Of a stretch of DNA of 64,000 nucleotides, positions 33,328-46,210 are shown one piece after another. This stretch comes from Isoetes taiwanensis (lineage: Eukaryota > Streptophyta > Lycopodiopsida > Isoetales > Isoetaceae): assembly GCA_021234155.1 (NCBI GenBank), contig JAJEKV010000017.1, positions 5,373,874 to 5,437,873 of the forward strand, in the 5' to 3' direction. Each line of letters opens with the position of its first letter. The stretch's first letter is position 1. The notes beneath the pieces are model-generated. The model had not been told where the DNA came from. It made no database searches and saw only the letters and a program-made list of their open reading frames with translations. A program made the translations under genes and the position numbers.

Positions 33328-33640
33328 ATGTATCCATTCTATTCCATGGCTAATGCTAAACCTGTGAACCCTAAATAATTCAAGTAGCTGGCTCTATTTC
33401 GCCTATGAGATCATGACATCTACACTATTTATTCACTCCCATTACTCGGCTTCATTTACACGCTACATAAAACCACATCCTCAAGCGTATATTTGTAGTA
33501 GGTAGAAGCTTTGTTTTCGAATAAAGGATTGTAGGTTACAGGAATCCGTGAGACTATGTGTTTTCCTAAGTGAAATTATCATAAGATCTCTTTGCACAAT
33601 GCATGGTAAATGTATTGAAGTTATATTGATGGATGTGATT

Positions 33641-33700
33641 GTGGTTGTAGTTTAGTGGTTGTAAATCATGTGGTCAGGAGACCTCGGGCTCTAATTCCAC
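33641..33700 (+). pseudogene. tRNA-His-like copy A18, 3' deleted
   Basis: The anticodon area reads CATGTGGTCAGG with a residual GTG; the acceptor 3' strand is deleted into the following spacer. Confidence 0.48.
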
Positions 33701-33978
33701 CACTGCCTTACACTAAACCATTCAAAAATTGGCACTCTATGACATCTTATGAACACGTAATATATCTAAAAATCCTATATTCAATGCATGACATCCACTC
33801 ATTTTACATATGATAAAATGCCCATCATTGTCGCGTGGCATACAAGTTTCTAGTAGATATTGGTGTTTTTGCTCCTGATTGAAAGATTATATTTGTAGAA
33901 ACTAAAAACTTTGTGTTTACTGGAATTTCAGTGATTAGAAATTACTTTGGATGTTTTACTTAAACGTTTCATGCTGTT

Positions 33979-34045
33979 GTGGTTGTAGTTTAGTGTTAGA
34001 ATTCACGCTGTATCGCGGAGACCGGGCTCACTCCCGCTGAACCAA
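33979..34045 (+). pseudogene. tRNA-like copy B18, GTA in the loop
   Basis: CACG-CTGTATC-GCGG reads GTA; the 3' end is degraded (GAACCAATA). Confidence 0.48.
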
Positions 34046-34587
34046 TAAATATCTTGTATTTATATTCTTTGTAATATGAGGCTTCAATTTTGAGCATTTC
34101 CTTAGAGATTCTACTAGACGCTGTCCATAACGGTCCAAATAGCGAAGAAATGGATCCAAAATGTAAACCGTCAAGGGCCATGCTTTATTTTGAAAGTGTG
34201 AATCCTAATAATGAAGTCCCACGACAAGGAATCCATACCATCTCTCACAAGACTCCATCCCTCTATCCATTCTATTCCACATAATGCTGCTAAACCTGTG
34301 AACCCTAAATAATTCAAGTAGCTGATACTCCATTTCATCTATGGAGATGATGACATCTACAACTATTTATTCATTCATTACTTCGCTCATTTACACGCTG
34401 ATAAAACCACATATCCCCGCGTGATGTTTGTAGTAGGTAGAAGCTTTGTTTTCTCATTGAAGGATTGGTAGGTTACGGTGAATCCGTAGACTATGTGTTT
34501 TCTTCTATGGACAAAATTATCATAAGATCCCTTTGCACAATGGTGACATGGTAAATGTATTGAAGTTATATTGATGTGGATGTGGTT

Positions 34588-34657
34588 GTGGTTGTAGTTT
34601 AGTGGTTAGAATTCCACGCTAGGTCATGGAGACTGGGCTCGACTCCCACAACTCACA
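34588..34657 (+). pseudogene. tRNA-His-like copy A19
   Basis: CCACGCTAGGTCATGG, no GTG; B box GGCTCGACTCC kept. Confidence 0.53.
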
Positions 34658-34992
34658 AAAATCACTATAGATTATTCTTACAAGCCATTCACGCCTAATG
34701 CCCACTGCCTTACACTAAACGCTCACAATCGACTCTTTGACATCTATGGACACTCTAGTATATCTAAAACTCTATAATCAATGCACGACATCCAAACTCT
34801 ATAATCAATGCATGACATCTACTCCATTTTACATGTGCTAAAATGCCCATCTTTGTCGTGGCATATGTTTCTAGTAGATATTGTTTTGCTCCGATTGAAA
34901 GATTACTTGTAGAACTAAAAATCCTTTGTGTTTACTTCCAATTAGAAAATTAGAATAATGATGTTTTACTAAAGTTGTTTCCTTATGTTGTT

Positions 34993-35066
34993 GTGGTTGT
35001 AGTTTAGTGGTTAGAATTCATCGCTGTGGTCATGGAGACTCCTGGGTTCGACTTCAAAGAACCACA
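34993..35066 (+). tRNA. tRNA-His(GTG)-like copy B19
   Basis: Loop CTGTGGT with GTG, stem CG/CATGG partly mispaired; B box GGGTTCGACTTC is close to consensus. Confidence 0.55.
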
Positions 35067-35418
35067 AACATTCCTTGTATTTATATTCTTTGTAATATGA
35101 GGCTTCTCGCATTCATCTCAAAGGCATCTGCTCAACCTTACCTGAGTGATTTCCTTGTGGAGATTATACTAGACGCTGTCCATAACATGTGTCCCGTACA
35201 TACCGTGGATCCAAAAATGTAAACCGGCCATAAAGCATGCTTATTTTGAAAAGCAGAATCCCAATAATGAAGTCCCACTCTTACAAGGGAATCCATACCA
35301 TCTTTGCACTCCATCCCTCTATCCATTCTATTCCATGTATAATGCTAAACTCCAGGAACCCTAAATAATTCAAGTAGTTGATACTCTATTTCGCCTATGA
35401 GACGATGACATCTACAAC

Positions 35419-35446
35419 AAGCGTAGCTCTCATTAAAGTTGGAATT
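35419..35446 (+). repeat. Left terminal inverted repeat
   Basis: AAGCG, then TCATTAAAG, then TTGGAA, with 2-6 base differences to the right end between the blocks. Flanked on the left by the CAAC duplication (35,415-35,418). Confidence 0.75.
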
Positions 35447-35487
35447 CTCAAGACAAGTTGAATAATTTTATATAGTATACCTTGGAG

Positions 35488-35617
35488 GGTTATGTATACC
35501 CTCAATACTTATAGTATGGTTATGTGTATTACATAAGGTTATGTATACGTGTATACTATATACCTCAATACTTATAGTACTATGTGTATTACAAAAGGTT
35601 ATGTACCGCTGTATACC
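35488..35617 (+). repeat. 60-bp tandem duplication, AT-rich
   Basis: ctcaatacttatagta occurs at 35,501 and 35,564, and tatgtgtattaca.aaggtt at 35,521 and 35,581, giving a period of about 60 bp over two copies. Confidence 0.75.
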
Positions 35618-36600
35618 AACACAAACTGCATTACAATAAGATAACAAGTACTATTATTCTTCTTACCATTACTCCGGGAATGATCAGAACCATGTATACT
35701 TCCGCAGATCCTTTCGGGATCATGAACATTTGATACTCCCTATTCCATTGTGAGATGGATGATAAGCATCAACGGATCTGTGATAGCCAAGCAGGATTGA
35801 GAGGTCAGTAGTGTTTCTAAGCTTTTGAGGAGATTCCAGGCACCTGAAGTCCCTATGATTCATCTTGCAAGTGATAGAATCACGCTCAAGACCGTATCGC
35901 CATAGCTAGATCTGGTACAATGTTGCCTTTAATTCTAATTTGATGTATATTTATACCACCTCAAAAATTATTGATGGTGGAGATACTCACCAAAAATTAA
36001 TGATGGTATATACATAGAAATTATTGATCATATACACACTTTGTATGGTACTCGTGATAATGGCAATGAACACCAATAATTCACATCAATAATTTCCATT
36101 TCACTATAAAAGCAGCCTCCATCCTAGAGCTCTATTCATCTCCCATGGTTTCCTTGGTTCTATCGTCTGCAGAACATCCATCCTTCAAAAGCTAACTTTA
36201 GCTATAATGATCTGAGATGACGATGATCGAGGATTATGAGAGATAGATAATTAGATATATTTATTGATATATATATATGTTGCTGACATAACAATATAAG
36301 CACCCTTATGATTCAGGTATCCTCAAGTAAGGATATATATAATATGCTACAGTGAATATTAGTTGATGTATAGAACTGAAAGTACATGATAGAATCATAC
36401 CGGTATTTGTGCACATGATACTCTTGGTATACCAATGATGCATGCCTACAAAATTCAACTCTAACACCACACTGGACAATTTTACTTCACTATAAAAACA
36501 AATTCCATCTTGAGGTCATTCATCTCCCAAGCGGATTGCTTGCCTCTTCTCGTTTCATCATTATACATCAAGGCTCAATGAGCCACTCATCTTGTTGGTT
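35618..36600. other. Non-coding part of the inserted element with twin TATA blocks
   Basis: No gene seen. Two related blocks at 36,091-36,147 and 36,476-36,530 both read ttcactataaaa, then ccatc and cattcatctccca. Each holds a TATA box on the plus strand (36,105 and 36,491). Confidence 0.5.
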
Positions 36601-36900
36601 GCTCTAGATGCATCTTCTTCTTGATCCCTACCCAAGAAAAGCTTTGGCCGAGATTCATCACTCGCCAATTGCGGTTATGATCCATCTGGATTTGGCTTCC
36701 CGAAAGATGAGCTTGGCGAGGATATCGTGGATCACTACTACAGATCCTCTCAAGATGAATGAATCACATGTTCAATACATAAGCACTTCCACCATCTTAT
36801 CTATGAATCATGTATGCATTTATATATTAAAGATGTAAGCAGCTATATATGATCACAAATATAGTAATGTACAAGATCTTATGTATTAAGATGAAAGATA
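36601..36900 (+). other. Short open frame after the second TATA block, unrecognised
   Basis: An ATG at 36,608 opens 76 codons (MHLLLDPYPRKALAEIHHSP). It lies about 110 bases after the TATA at 36,491, so it could be an expressed small ORF, but composition gives no clue and chance is possible. Confidence 0.25.
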
Positions 36901-39900
36901 TGCATTACAAGTACAAGATCTCATGTATTAAGATGAATAATGTGCTATGTCTTTCCACATGTCTACAATATATCGGAATTTGACTGCTTTTCTACCTCTT
37001 GCCATTGGCATCCCCAGCATAATGAATAGCATCTAAATTTCATACCTTGAAGGATCGGAAGGATTAGGGCTTAACTAGTCAGTTGCTCGTAGTCCCTCTC
37101 CAAAGAGGGCTTCAACACGATACAAAAATATGGCCAAAAATATGTAGATTCTCGATCAAGCATATCATTCTCCTCTCCTCAGACATCCCAAATCCAAGGG
37201 CGTTATCATCTCCAGTCCCACTAGAACAAACATACCCCTTTGCCACATGTACTGAGGATCAAACCTTCAAGAGGCAACACCGACGGGCCATCCGACGGGC
37301 CAATAAGATGCAGAAAGGTCGGGTGACCAAGGCGTGCATATCGTCGACCGGAACAAATGCTATTTGTCTCTAGAGGAGCTTGACCCTGTCAGGTAGGGCC
37401 AAATACCCATTTTGAGGGACGCCCCGAGCAACATCCTCCAAAGAGATAAGAAGTCGGCTCCAATACCAACATCACTGCCGCGGTATTGCCTTGCAAACAA
37501 GCTACTTCTTTACCCCATATGTCCTTCCATATAGGAGATGTATTTGTTGATTTTCATCCTTCAACCCCCTGAAGATCCTTCAATGTTGGTCTAGGAGGGA
37601 ATATTTTGTGGCACACCACTTGGTAGCATTGGTCGACCATGTTCATCCTCTTTCCACATTCTAACCCTAGAGAATCACAGTTTTCACTTTGCGGTAGGAT
37701 GATTTTGTATTGCATACCGTGCCAATTCCTCTGCCATCTTAAATTTGAAGAGCAATGGTTCAAGATGCCCAACCAAAGGTTGGTCTCTTATCGTGGATGA
37801 ATCCTCAAAAGCCTTCCAATTTGGAACTTCATCAATAAAAGTATGGAATTGAGATTTTGCATTGCACTTTGGTCGAACAAGCAAAGCAGTCTGGTAGTGT
37901 CAAAGACCATGAACTCATCAAGGTTGAAAATTTCCAACAAAGCATCATTATCATCATGGGTGTGGTCAATTACCTAAAGTTTTCTCCATAATTTGGATCT
38001 CACATGAAAGACCTTGAAGCCAAGCCTTCAACAATATAAGTATGAGAAGATATGCCCTATTTTGTTTCTGCCCCGATGCATTATCGTTGCAACAGAGATT
38101 TCGAGAGGGTTGAACACCTCGTGATTCGCTTGTAGTTGAAGCATTTGGCAATACTTATAGAAGCAAGTTTGTTCTTCAAAGGATTGGTATCCTTGACCGC
38201 TTTGCATCCATTTGCAATTAATTTACTTCCACATAAGTCACCTATCTTGTCCCTCTTGTACCAATTCCAAGTTGGCAATATCCTAGAAAGTGAACCAATG
38301 TAGTTCTAATCATCTTCCATAAATCAAGTGGAGAATGACCATAGGCACGCACCACCATGCCCATGAGTCGTAGCTCCTGGCCAAACTCCGCCTTCAAGCT
38401 TATCACCTCTCCATACAGATTTTTGCTAGATGATGACTCTAGGCACTAAAGTCTTAACCTCCTCGATCCATCTTATCATGTATTATACATAGATGATTTT
38501 CCGAGGACCCGGGCTTCAGGACAATGCTCTCCAATGCCATTATTGACTTCTCGCAAGAACGCTGTTCTAGCATATGAGCCCTACTGAATCATGTAAGATT
38601 TCGCCTCTCTTGTATCTTTGTTTTTCCAGCTTTTGCTTAATCACCACGCAGATGTTGCATTTAGAGAAGGCTGTATTTTGCAATGCTAACATCTGGAAAT
38701 TCCCTTTTCCATACTATAAAAGGAGTTCTATTACGCTTGTTCCCGTAAGCCTTCAACGATCGCGACCAACTTCTTTATGTATAGGCTTTATTAAGAATGA
38801 AGGAAGCTTTATGCACGCTTTACATCATCTCTACCCCTTGCTCCTAAGGGGAATACTCTTTCAAAGATTCTCCCTCAATGAACTGGCTTCCAGCACACAT
38901 TCGGTGGCCGCAGTAGGTGGATCTAGGCTTCTTAGGAGCCGTAAGATACTCATGTTCGCCTACCTTTGCACCTCGCCCAACTGCTTTCTCCAATTGTAAA
39001 TGTTGGTCGACTGATACCTTAAAGCCATGTTTCACCTAAAATTCGCATTGAAAATTCCATCCCTTGAGCGACCACCGTCTCCTTCCTCCCCGTAAGTCAA
39101 GCACTCAAAGACGCTAAAAAAAAGGGTAACCCTTTAATATATGGTTGGGATAAAAATTCTTTCTTAATTCATCAATGACTTGATGCTTGGTAAGTTTCTT
39201 GTTGCAAGTATTTTGGCAAAAGCTGTTTCTTGACTTCATGAACTTATTGATTGGGGTTGTGGAGCATAGCCTTCCTCTTGCTTTCCCTTGGCCTCTCGAA
39301 CTCTTTCATGTAAGTATACTTCCTCTTCGCTTGAATTGAGCCCTAATGTTGTCCTCAAATGATTCAAGCTCTATATCCTCATTTTCTTTAGCTTCTCGAG
39401 CTTGCGTATGTTGGTGAGACAAATTCTTCCATCCAAAGAAGATCACATCGCTATTTTCCCAATCTAACAAGTGCATTCTCACTCTTGGCCTTTCCGCGAC
39501 AAGCATGACATCTCGATCCTCTTCATTAAGTTCCGAAGTATTTTCCAACACAAAGCCAACCTTTGTGTCTCCTAAGAATTCATCATCACCGTGATCCCGA
39601 GGTCAATCAATAGAATTATAGCTTCCGTGATATTTAGTTCTAGTACAAGAATGGAGAATGTGGCATCAGCATTTCCAAGAAAGTCTCCGCTCTTGAGTAA
39701 CTAGGTGGTGGCTCATCATCATCCGGATGGTATTTCTCCTCATGAGCAAACCGAGTAGCTAAATCCATTGATTGATCAATCTCTTCATCTCAGATCCGAT
39801 AACGCTTCCACAGCATTCTATGTATGAGTTGTATGAGGTAGGTGTCCCTACAGTTCCGATCTTTGCGTCTCATCATGGGTCGCGAGATCACGCCATGAAA

Positions 39901-40690
39901 AACGATATCGCTCGGCGGGGCCATTCACGAATGCGCCCACCGCGAATATTATCCCACCCGCGATAATCTGGCACCCGAGTTGGCACCATACCGGTAACTT
40001 TAATAACCACGTTCGCATCCACATCCTTCCCATGGATGCTACTTCTATTCACCAATGACCGCCAACAACAACATTGAACACGATAGGTTCACCAAGTTCT
40101 CCTCGTGTTGCTCATTGGTCGAGATGAAGGAGAATCAAGATGACGCATGTAGAGAACCACTAGGCGTGCTGGGGGTTTCCGCCCGTGATGATGATACAAA
40201 GCGAAGACCGGACGTATTCTCACGCTGCCTGAAATGGCCTGATAAATGTGCCTACCGGGCTTTCGTTAAAATTTTATCCGCGACCGCGGAATGTAGAAGC
40301 ACATGGATGGAATTATGGTCGAACCCTCCACGACGACGCTCTTAAAGTAGTCAATGCTCTTTCCATGTAGGTGCCCCCATGCGCCTATGCCCTAGCAACA
40401 ACCACGCCCCTAATGCAGGAAGTTCCGGTGAAGGTCCTTTTTCCCCGTAAGCATGCAATGACACACACATTGTTAGAAACCCCGCTGAAATGAGCATAAA
40501 TATTCATTAAACAGATAAACATGCTGGTATACCATTTGTTCAATAGCTACCGCTTTATTTGTTAGTACTCACGCTTGATAAATAGCTGATGCTTATTTAG
40601 AGACAATTCATGCCGTCAGCTTATTGATCTATCATACCATTTGGCTTTCTCTCTTAGGAACAAAATAGAAAACTTAGGGATGCTAGACAT
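36901..40690 (-). other. Unrecognised, possibly coding on the minus strand
   Basis: Short minus-strand open stretches (37,554-37,884, 37,966-38,278, 39,306-39,551) have protein-like composition, for example LLDWENSDVIFFGWKN at about 39,420-39,470, but no family is recognised and frames are broken. If the inserted element has genes, one could run leftward here. I see no RNA gene. Confidence 0.3.
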
Positions 40691-40880
40691 ACAAAGATGA
40701 TTACTACAACTACTACATATAACTACGTGATACAAATGATTACTCAAGATTACGTGATTACACATTTAGTAGAGATTACTACAGACTACAAGATTGCCAT
40801 TACAGATTGTTACAGACATCATAGACATGACACCATGATTATTTCCTCGATTGTTACAGTTACTACAGACACATGGTAGA
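40691..40880 (+). repeat. Imperfect GATTACTACA microsatellite
   Basis: Variants of gattactacaga and ttacagac alternate over about 190 bp with no interruption. Confidence 0.6.
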
Positions 40881-41017
40881 AACATTATTCTCGCGACTTA
40901 TAGGAGAAATTGGCCGATGAAAACTAAACAACAAAAACAAATACTAACCTTGGGATCATTAGAAGATCGAGAATCGGGCCATTGAAAGAAGGAAGAGCCT
41001 TGACTGGCATACCGCTA

Positions 41018-41180
41018 ACTTCAAGTGAAGCCGCTATGAAAATGAAGAAGCCACCGCTAATCAAGTGAAGTGCCTCGCTATGAAATGAAGAAGCTACCGC
41101 TAACTAAGTGAATATTAAAATGAAGAAGCTACCGCTATGAAATGAAGAAGCCATCATATGAAATGAAGAAGCTACCGAAC
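41018..41180 (+). repeat. Minisatellite with core CGCTATGAAATGAAGAAG
   Basis: The core atgaagaagc(c/t)accgct recurs five times with variable tails (aatcaagtgaag, aactaagtgaa). Confidence 0.75.
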
Positions 41181-41189
41181 CAACTAAAG

Positions 41190-42130
41190 CCAACCTAAGG
41201 TAGCGCCTAAAGAATACCGAACTGGAAGCCCATATGAATAGACGCCCATCGCCGCCATCCCCATATGCCAGTACCGCTGGATGTTGAGATCTGGAGCGAA
41301 AATCGCGAACCCCGCTAATGACGAGGACGAAAGCTCTCGCTTACTCATATCTATACCCGAGATTTTATAAACGCTTTGAGACAAAGGATCCGCACAATAT
41401 ATGGTAAAGTGGCGGGAATTCAAATTTTAAAATTGTATGACGGCTGAATCTTAAATTTTAGGGAATCCAATTTATGACGCGGAAATTCAAATTCAAAATT
41501 TAAAATCTCAAGTGACGACGGGCGATATCGGGTGTATTTTGGGCGACTTGGGCCGGATGGAAGCAAACTCGTCGGGCGTTTACGATTTCTGGACGGTTTA
41601 TTTTCTCTCTATCACTTTCATTCTGATTTATCACCATCACAATCACTTCCAAATTTCATGAAAATTTCTGGGAGTAGCTTTGATCCTGGAGCTCGAGGAA
41701 AATGGAGCAATTTCTACTACCCTCAGACACCAGACGGCCGTGACATAATGAGTGGTCTCGTCCGTTAGTTCAGACTGCTTTTAGTCAGTTGGTCATATTG
41801 AAATACGCTGATACCGGTTTTACAGCCAGTGTCTGTGATAGTTATTTCGGTTCCGTCGAAAGAAATAGCCGACCGCTACTGCTTCATGTAGCCAGGTCTA
41901 GATAGAGTTTTGTGGTTCCGCTTTTGGGTCGTTAGTTTTGTAGTTTGTTTAGACTGATGTAGTGTAATGTAAATGAGCCAAGGCCATTTCCATGTAAGCA
42001 TCGGGCGTTATATTCGACCGCCAGCCGTTTCCTCCTCGTAGCCTTGCCAACAATCTAGAAAGTATGCCCGACTCAGCGTCGCAGAATGCCTCGAATTAAG
42101 TGCGAGAATAGGGAGGTACACCTCCGGATT
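41190..42130. other. Unassigned sequence in the inserted element
   Basis: No gene supported. An AT-rich patch with repeated aaattcaaattt/aaattttaaa lies at 41,420-41,510. Confidence 0.35.
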
Positions 42131-42149
42131 GTTGGTCAATATGGGTATT

Positions 42150-42565
42150 TACCCGACTCGCCAATGAAATGAGCAGATACGCATTTGTATTGAAATGAGC
42201 GGCGGCACGCCGCCATCTTGCATCGAATGAGGTTATTGCTTTCATTTGTTATACCGAGGAGGCCAAGGTTATTTGTCAGTCGAGAAATCGGCGCAATGTA
42301 CCATTTGTATCGAATGGCGCCACCGCCTTTCCATGCAGCCGAGCCACATACGCATTTCCTCGACCGCAACGACGTTAAAGAAATACTATTTTCGATATTA
42401 ATGAGCTACCGGGCTACCATTTCGACCGGCAATGAGTGAAGAAATACCATTTCGATGTAATGAAAGGCCGCCATTTGTATCGGTATCGAAAAGGCCATTG
42501 ATCGGTAATGAAAGCAGCGAAATACCGATACAATGAGCCACGCTACCATTTCCATGCAAATGGCG
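42150..42565 (+). repeat. Degenerate repeat ACCATTTGTATCGAAATGAGC
   Basis: Variants of taccatttcgat..aatgag appear at least eight times, in both senses, with one GC hairpin ggcgg-cacg-ccgcc near 42,201. Confidence 0.6.
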
Positions 42566-42569
42566 TGAA

Positions 42570-45500
42570 AGTGGGTTGGGTTTGGGTTTCGCTACAGCGA
42601 TTTGATTGTTGATTGTTGTTTTCTTTGTGCGTACTTTTGTTGTCCAAGGCCCAAAACGAGGACGAGAACCGCGGGTCATGGCTGGAAGGCCATGGTGCAT
42701 GGAAATTGTCGGGTCGACCCCACAAAGGGGACAAGAGGAGAGAACTTTGCCTCCTCACAAAGTCAAGCATGATGAGCAAGACGCTGTGGATGTTTTGGCA
42801 TCAATACACGATGCTGAGGTGAAAAGGTGGAAGATTAGACTTCCTTTGGCTGTACGCTGAGGATCCTGTGACAAGATTGACCAGATCGCATGGATCGGCA
42901 TTAATGCATCCACGATGATGGAATCCAAAGATCATGACCGCATACCGCCAAAGAAAGTATCGGCCGCTGTCTCTTACAATGCAAAACGAGGCGCCTGGTA
43001 TTAATGGCACTACGAGCTACTTAGGAGGATTTGGCATTCCTCCTCGCTCAGCCATGGATCTGGATCAAAGAACTCGCGGTCACATATTGTCGAGCCAAGA
43101 CCTCTTGTAATATGCCCGCTCTTAATGGACGACTTGGCTCGGCTGTGAGATTTCAAGGAAAAGGCCAAACCCAGGGCAAACTTTGCCAAGGGAAGAAAAG
43201 ACAAACCAAAAGGAAGTCCAAAATGGAAGGGACAGAGTACGAGGAAGAGAATCAAAAGAAAGACGAGGAAAATGCCGTGTCTCCTCCCAAGTCACCTCCC
43301 GTTAAAGTCTCTCCATCGATCTGCCTCCTATCAAGTCCCCAAACAGATTCAGAGAACCATTAGTGATACTAAATCCTCCCACGACTCGGAGGGAGGGTGG
43401 GCAATTTCAGATCGACAGCTGATAGCATTCCGCCTAAAAGGAAGAGGGAAACAAAGAAGGAGATGAGGGTCTAAGTTAAGAAAATGGAAAAGTTTGAGGT
43501 GCCTTCGAACTAAGATGGACCGTGATGCCGAGGGAGGAGTCAAGCGTAAGAAACTCTAAAAACATGCTGAAAGACAAATACATGTTTCCTCTAGGGCGAC
43601 ATGAGATATCGTAAAACATCCATCCGATATGGAAGAGGTATTCCTCTGAAGTATGGATGCCAGCGACGAGTTTGGAAATCCGAACATGTTAGGAACCGGT
43701 GTCATTTTGTCGAAGATCCCCATCTAGTCTTTAATTTACAGATGTGGTGCCCCTTGATCCGCATACATGCTATAAGATATGGTCACAAGATGCCGCCATC
43801 ATCAATGGCAACCATTCTGGTTCACCAGGTCGGGTTGGGGATGTGTAAGATGCCGCAGAACTCCTAAAGATTTACACTTATAGGTTCCGGCAGAGTTCTT
43901 CCGAGAACCCAGTGACTTGACCTTCTTTAGTTTATGTGGATGTCAATGACATCGTGAGCTGATGGTGTTTAAGGAACCATACGCCAGATCGTGAGACACC
44001 ACCCGCCAAAAGAGGTAATACCGTGAGGCGGCACAAAGACCACAGAAAGTGCTACAATCAAGAAGCTGCATCAATACAAGGTATGTACCATCGTGATGAG
44101 CCAAAATGGCTTCATCAAGATTTGAGGTCGTTCAGCGAGCGCTTATTTGACACCGCCGTCGCGATTCAAGCTCTAACATGTTCGGGTTTTGCCTTCAAAG
44201 ATTACCTTGAAATGGTTGACAAGATTCCTCGGGAAAGCATACCAAGGATGTCATCACTGTGTTCGTTTTCATGCTGTGACGACATTTATTCTTCGGCCGT
44301 GTGGAATAAATGGAAAAGGGGAGCCGAAGATAACAAGGGCCAACAAATAGCAACAATTGGGCAAAGGATAAGGATTATTTTATGGAGAACCACTGCATGC
44401 ATGAGAGGCCTAGATTGGCGAAGACAGAATCGTCCTCCGTGAAGCCATCGTGAGGGGAGATTTATGTTAAGGTCACACGGACATAAGTAAGGGGATAATT
44501 TTTCAAGACGCAGAGCTACGTAACTTGGAGGATTCTTGCCTACATGAAGAAGGAGATTCTCAACTAAATTTTATGATGAACTTGGAATCAAGCAGTAAAG
44601 TTCCGGAGGACTTGAGAAAGGTGTCCGAGATTCCTGCACTAACCCTCCCCATCGCGGGGTGGTGCATAATAAGTGGGGTCTTCTATCAAGATCCCTCGGA
44701 AGAGGGCGTCCATGGTAATAAATTCTCTCATTAGGTAGATCCATCCGTAGTTTCTAAAGCTCGGAGGCCGGTGACCCACCTCAAAAGATATTATGTGGAG
44801 GCGCTTCTAGTGGTGGATTGTCCAGATCCGATCAGTTGTCTCCGCCGTCGGTTGATCTCAAGCTGGATGCTAGGCAAATTACATCTCGATTTAGATCCGT
44901 ACCACCGCCAAATTTTGATGTCGCTCTAAGATTTATCGATGTTGAGACATACCAGATAATATGTCTTTGCTAAGCCGAATATTACCCAGTCTCTTCCCGC
45001 GAATGCCCCTGAGAGACTAGAATCCGTGATTCAGAGCTTCACTTTAGGTACGTAATGAAGAGGAAAGTGGGTGGAGCACCGTGTGGTGGGCAGACAAAAG
45101 AACCAACACCGTGGTTTAGCCACACCGTGGATCTCACCCTGCCACGTTCGAAGGAACATTACGGATTTCAGGTTTTATGGTGAACATCCCCTGAAAGCAC
45201 CTCAAGTTCCTAAGACCCATAAAGATGATTATGCAGCCGTGAGAATCCGCTAACAAGCTCATGAGGGATGTAGTTCTAAAATTACTCATGGCAGGGTATG
45301 GAAGGGAATTTGGTTCACAAGCTGTGTTGGTCCAAGCATAACAAAGATACCTTGTCGATAAGCCTCAGCCTCCAAGCAACTTTTCCTTTGTTCTAGACTT
45401 TTTTCCTCGTGGGCTTTGCTAGGGCATCATTGCAGTTAAAAGGAGTTGTGTGGCCTATGAGCATGATGGAAGAAAGATCCATCGTATGCTAGGGAATTCT

Positions 45501-45830
45501 TCAAAGAATTGGATTAACGTCATTAATCCCTGCTCTCGATCCGCTACTCATGGACTCTCAGAAGGTTTTAGCACCACCGGACCTTACCTGTGAGAGACAT
45601 CACATGGTGGTGGAGGAGAGACATCACATGGTGGTGGAGAGCTACGTGATCCGGGGAACAAATGGTAAAAGACACGTGATTCGCGTGTTGACCGGCGGGC
45701 ATTTATCTAACCCTAAGATATTGATAAAGCAGATGATAAGATTTTTGGTGAGGAATATTGAAAACTCATTGTGTATCACTTGTATATAAGATTTACCTCA
45801 GGTATTGTTGATTACCGTATTCCATTAATC
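42570..45830 (+). other. Unrecognised, possibly coding on the plus strand
   Basis: Plus-strand open stretches at 43,031-43,363 (ending in a Lys/Glu-rich then Pro-rich segment, KDEENAVSPPKSPPVKVSP), 44,023-44,442 and 45,550-45,789 are protein-like but not assignable. 44,140-44,220 contains RLFDTAVAIQALTCSG, which faintly recalls the WDTAFAIQAL stretch of oxidosqualene cyclases; this is too short to rely on. Frames are interrupted throughout. Confidence 0.3.
45592..45640 (+). repeat. Tandem duplication, two copies of 24-27 bp
   Basis: gagagacatcacatggtgg occurs twice in direct succession. Confidence 0.85.
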
Positions 45831-46210
45831 TTTTGAATAATCGATGACACATACAATCTTAATGTATCATTCCTTTGTATATCTAGCATTTTGTAAAGCA
45901 AATAGCTTAGCAACAATGTACAGGAATATATGGTAATGACTCATGTCAGCCATTTAGTTTGTTTTTCCCGTATTGTCCTTATGATCCACTTCAAACTTGT
46001 TTTAATTTTATTGCTTCTTTTTTCCACAATTTTCTTCATGTTCAAAGTTGTTTCTCATTTCACGATTCCTCCATTTCCGTAATATCAAATGGGAGCGGTT
46101 TTCGTAGCTAATACTTCTGTGCATTTTGGCAAATAGCTTAGACTTGATTGCTGAATGTGTGAAAAACAATCTAACAATTTCCATTTCTCGAAAATAAAAT
46201 GGAATCAATG
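45831..46210. repeat. Subterminal region of the inserted element
   Basis: AT-rich, no gene. The block ccatttc..gaaaataaaatggaatc (46,178-46,206) has a diverged copy at 46,071-46,095 (ccatttccgtaatatcaaatggg). Repeated subterminal motifs are usual binding sites for transposases of class II elements. Confidence 0.5.

Larger units (their letters stand above)
33328..35418 (+). repeat. Satellite block II, two units
   Basis: It starts in the B half at atccattctattcc and runs through two A and two B tRNA copies. It stops at gacgatgacatctacaac, exactly where block III resumes at 46,241 after the 10.8-kb insertion. Confidence 0.92.

Noticed and set aside
44023-44442. Oxidosqualene cyclase fragment
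   Set aside because: Only RLFDTAVAIQAL resembles the WDTAFAIQAL stretch. The upstream and downstream motifs of that family (QW repeats, DCTAE) were not found, so it may be chance.
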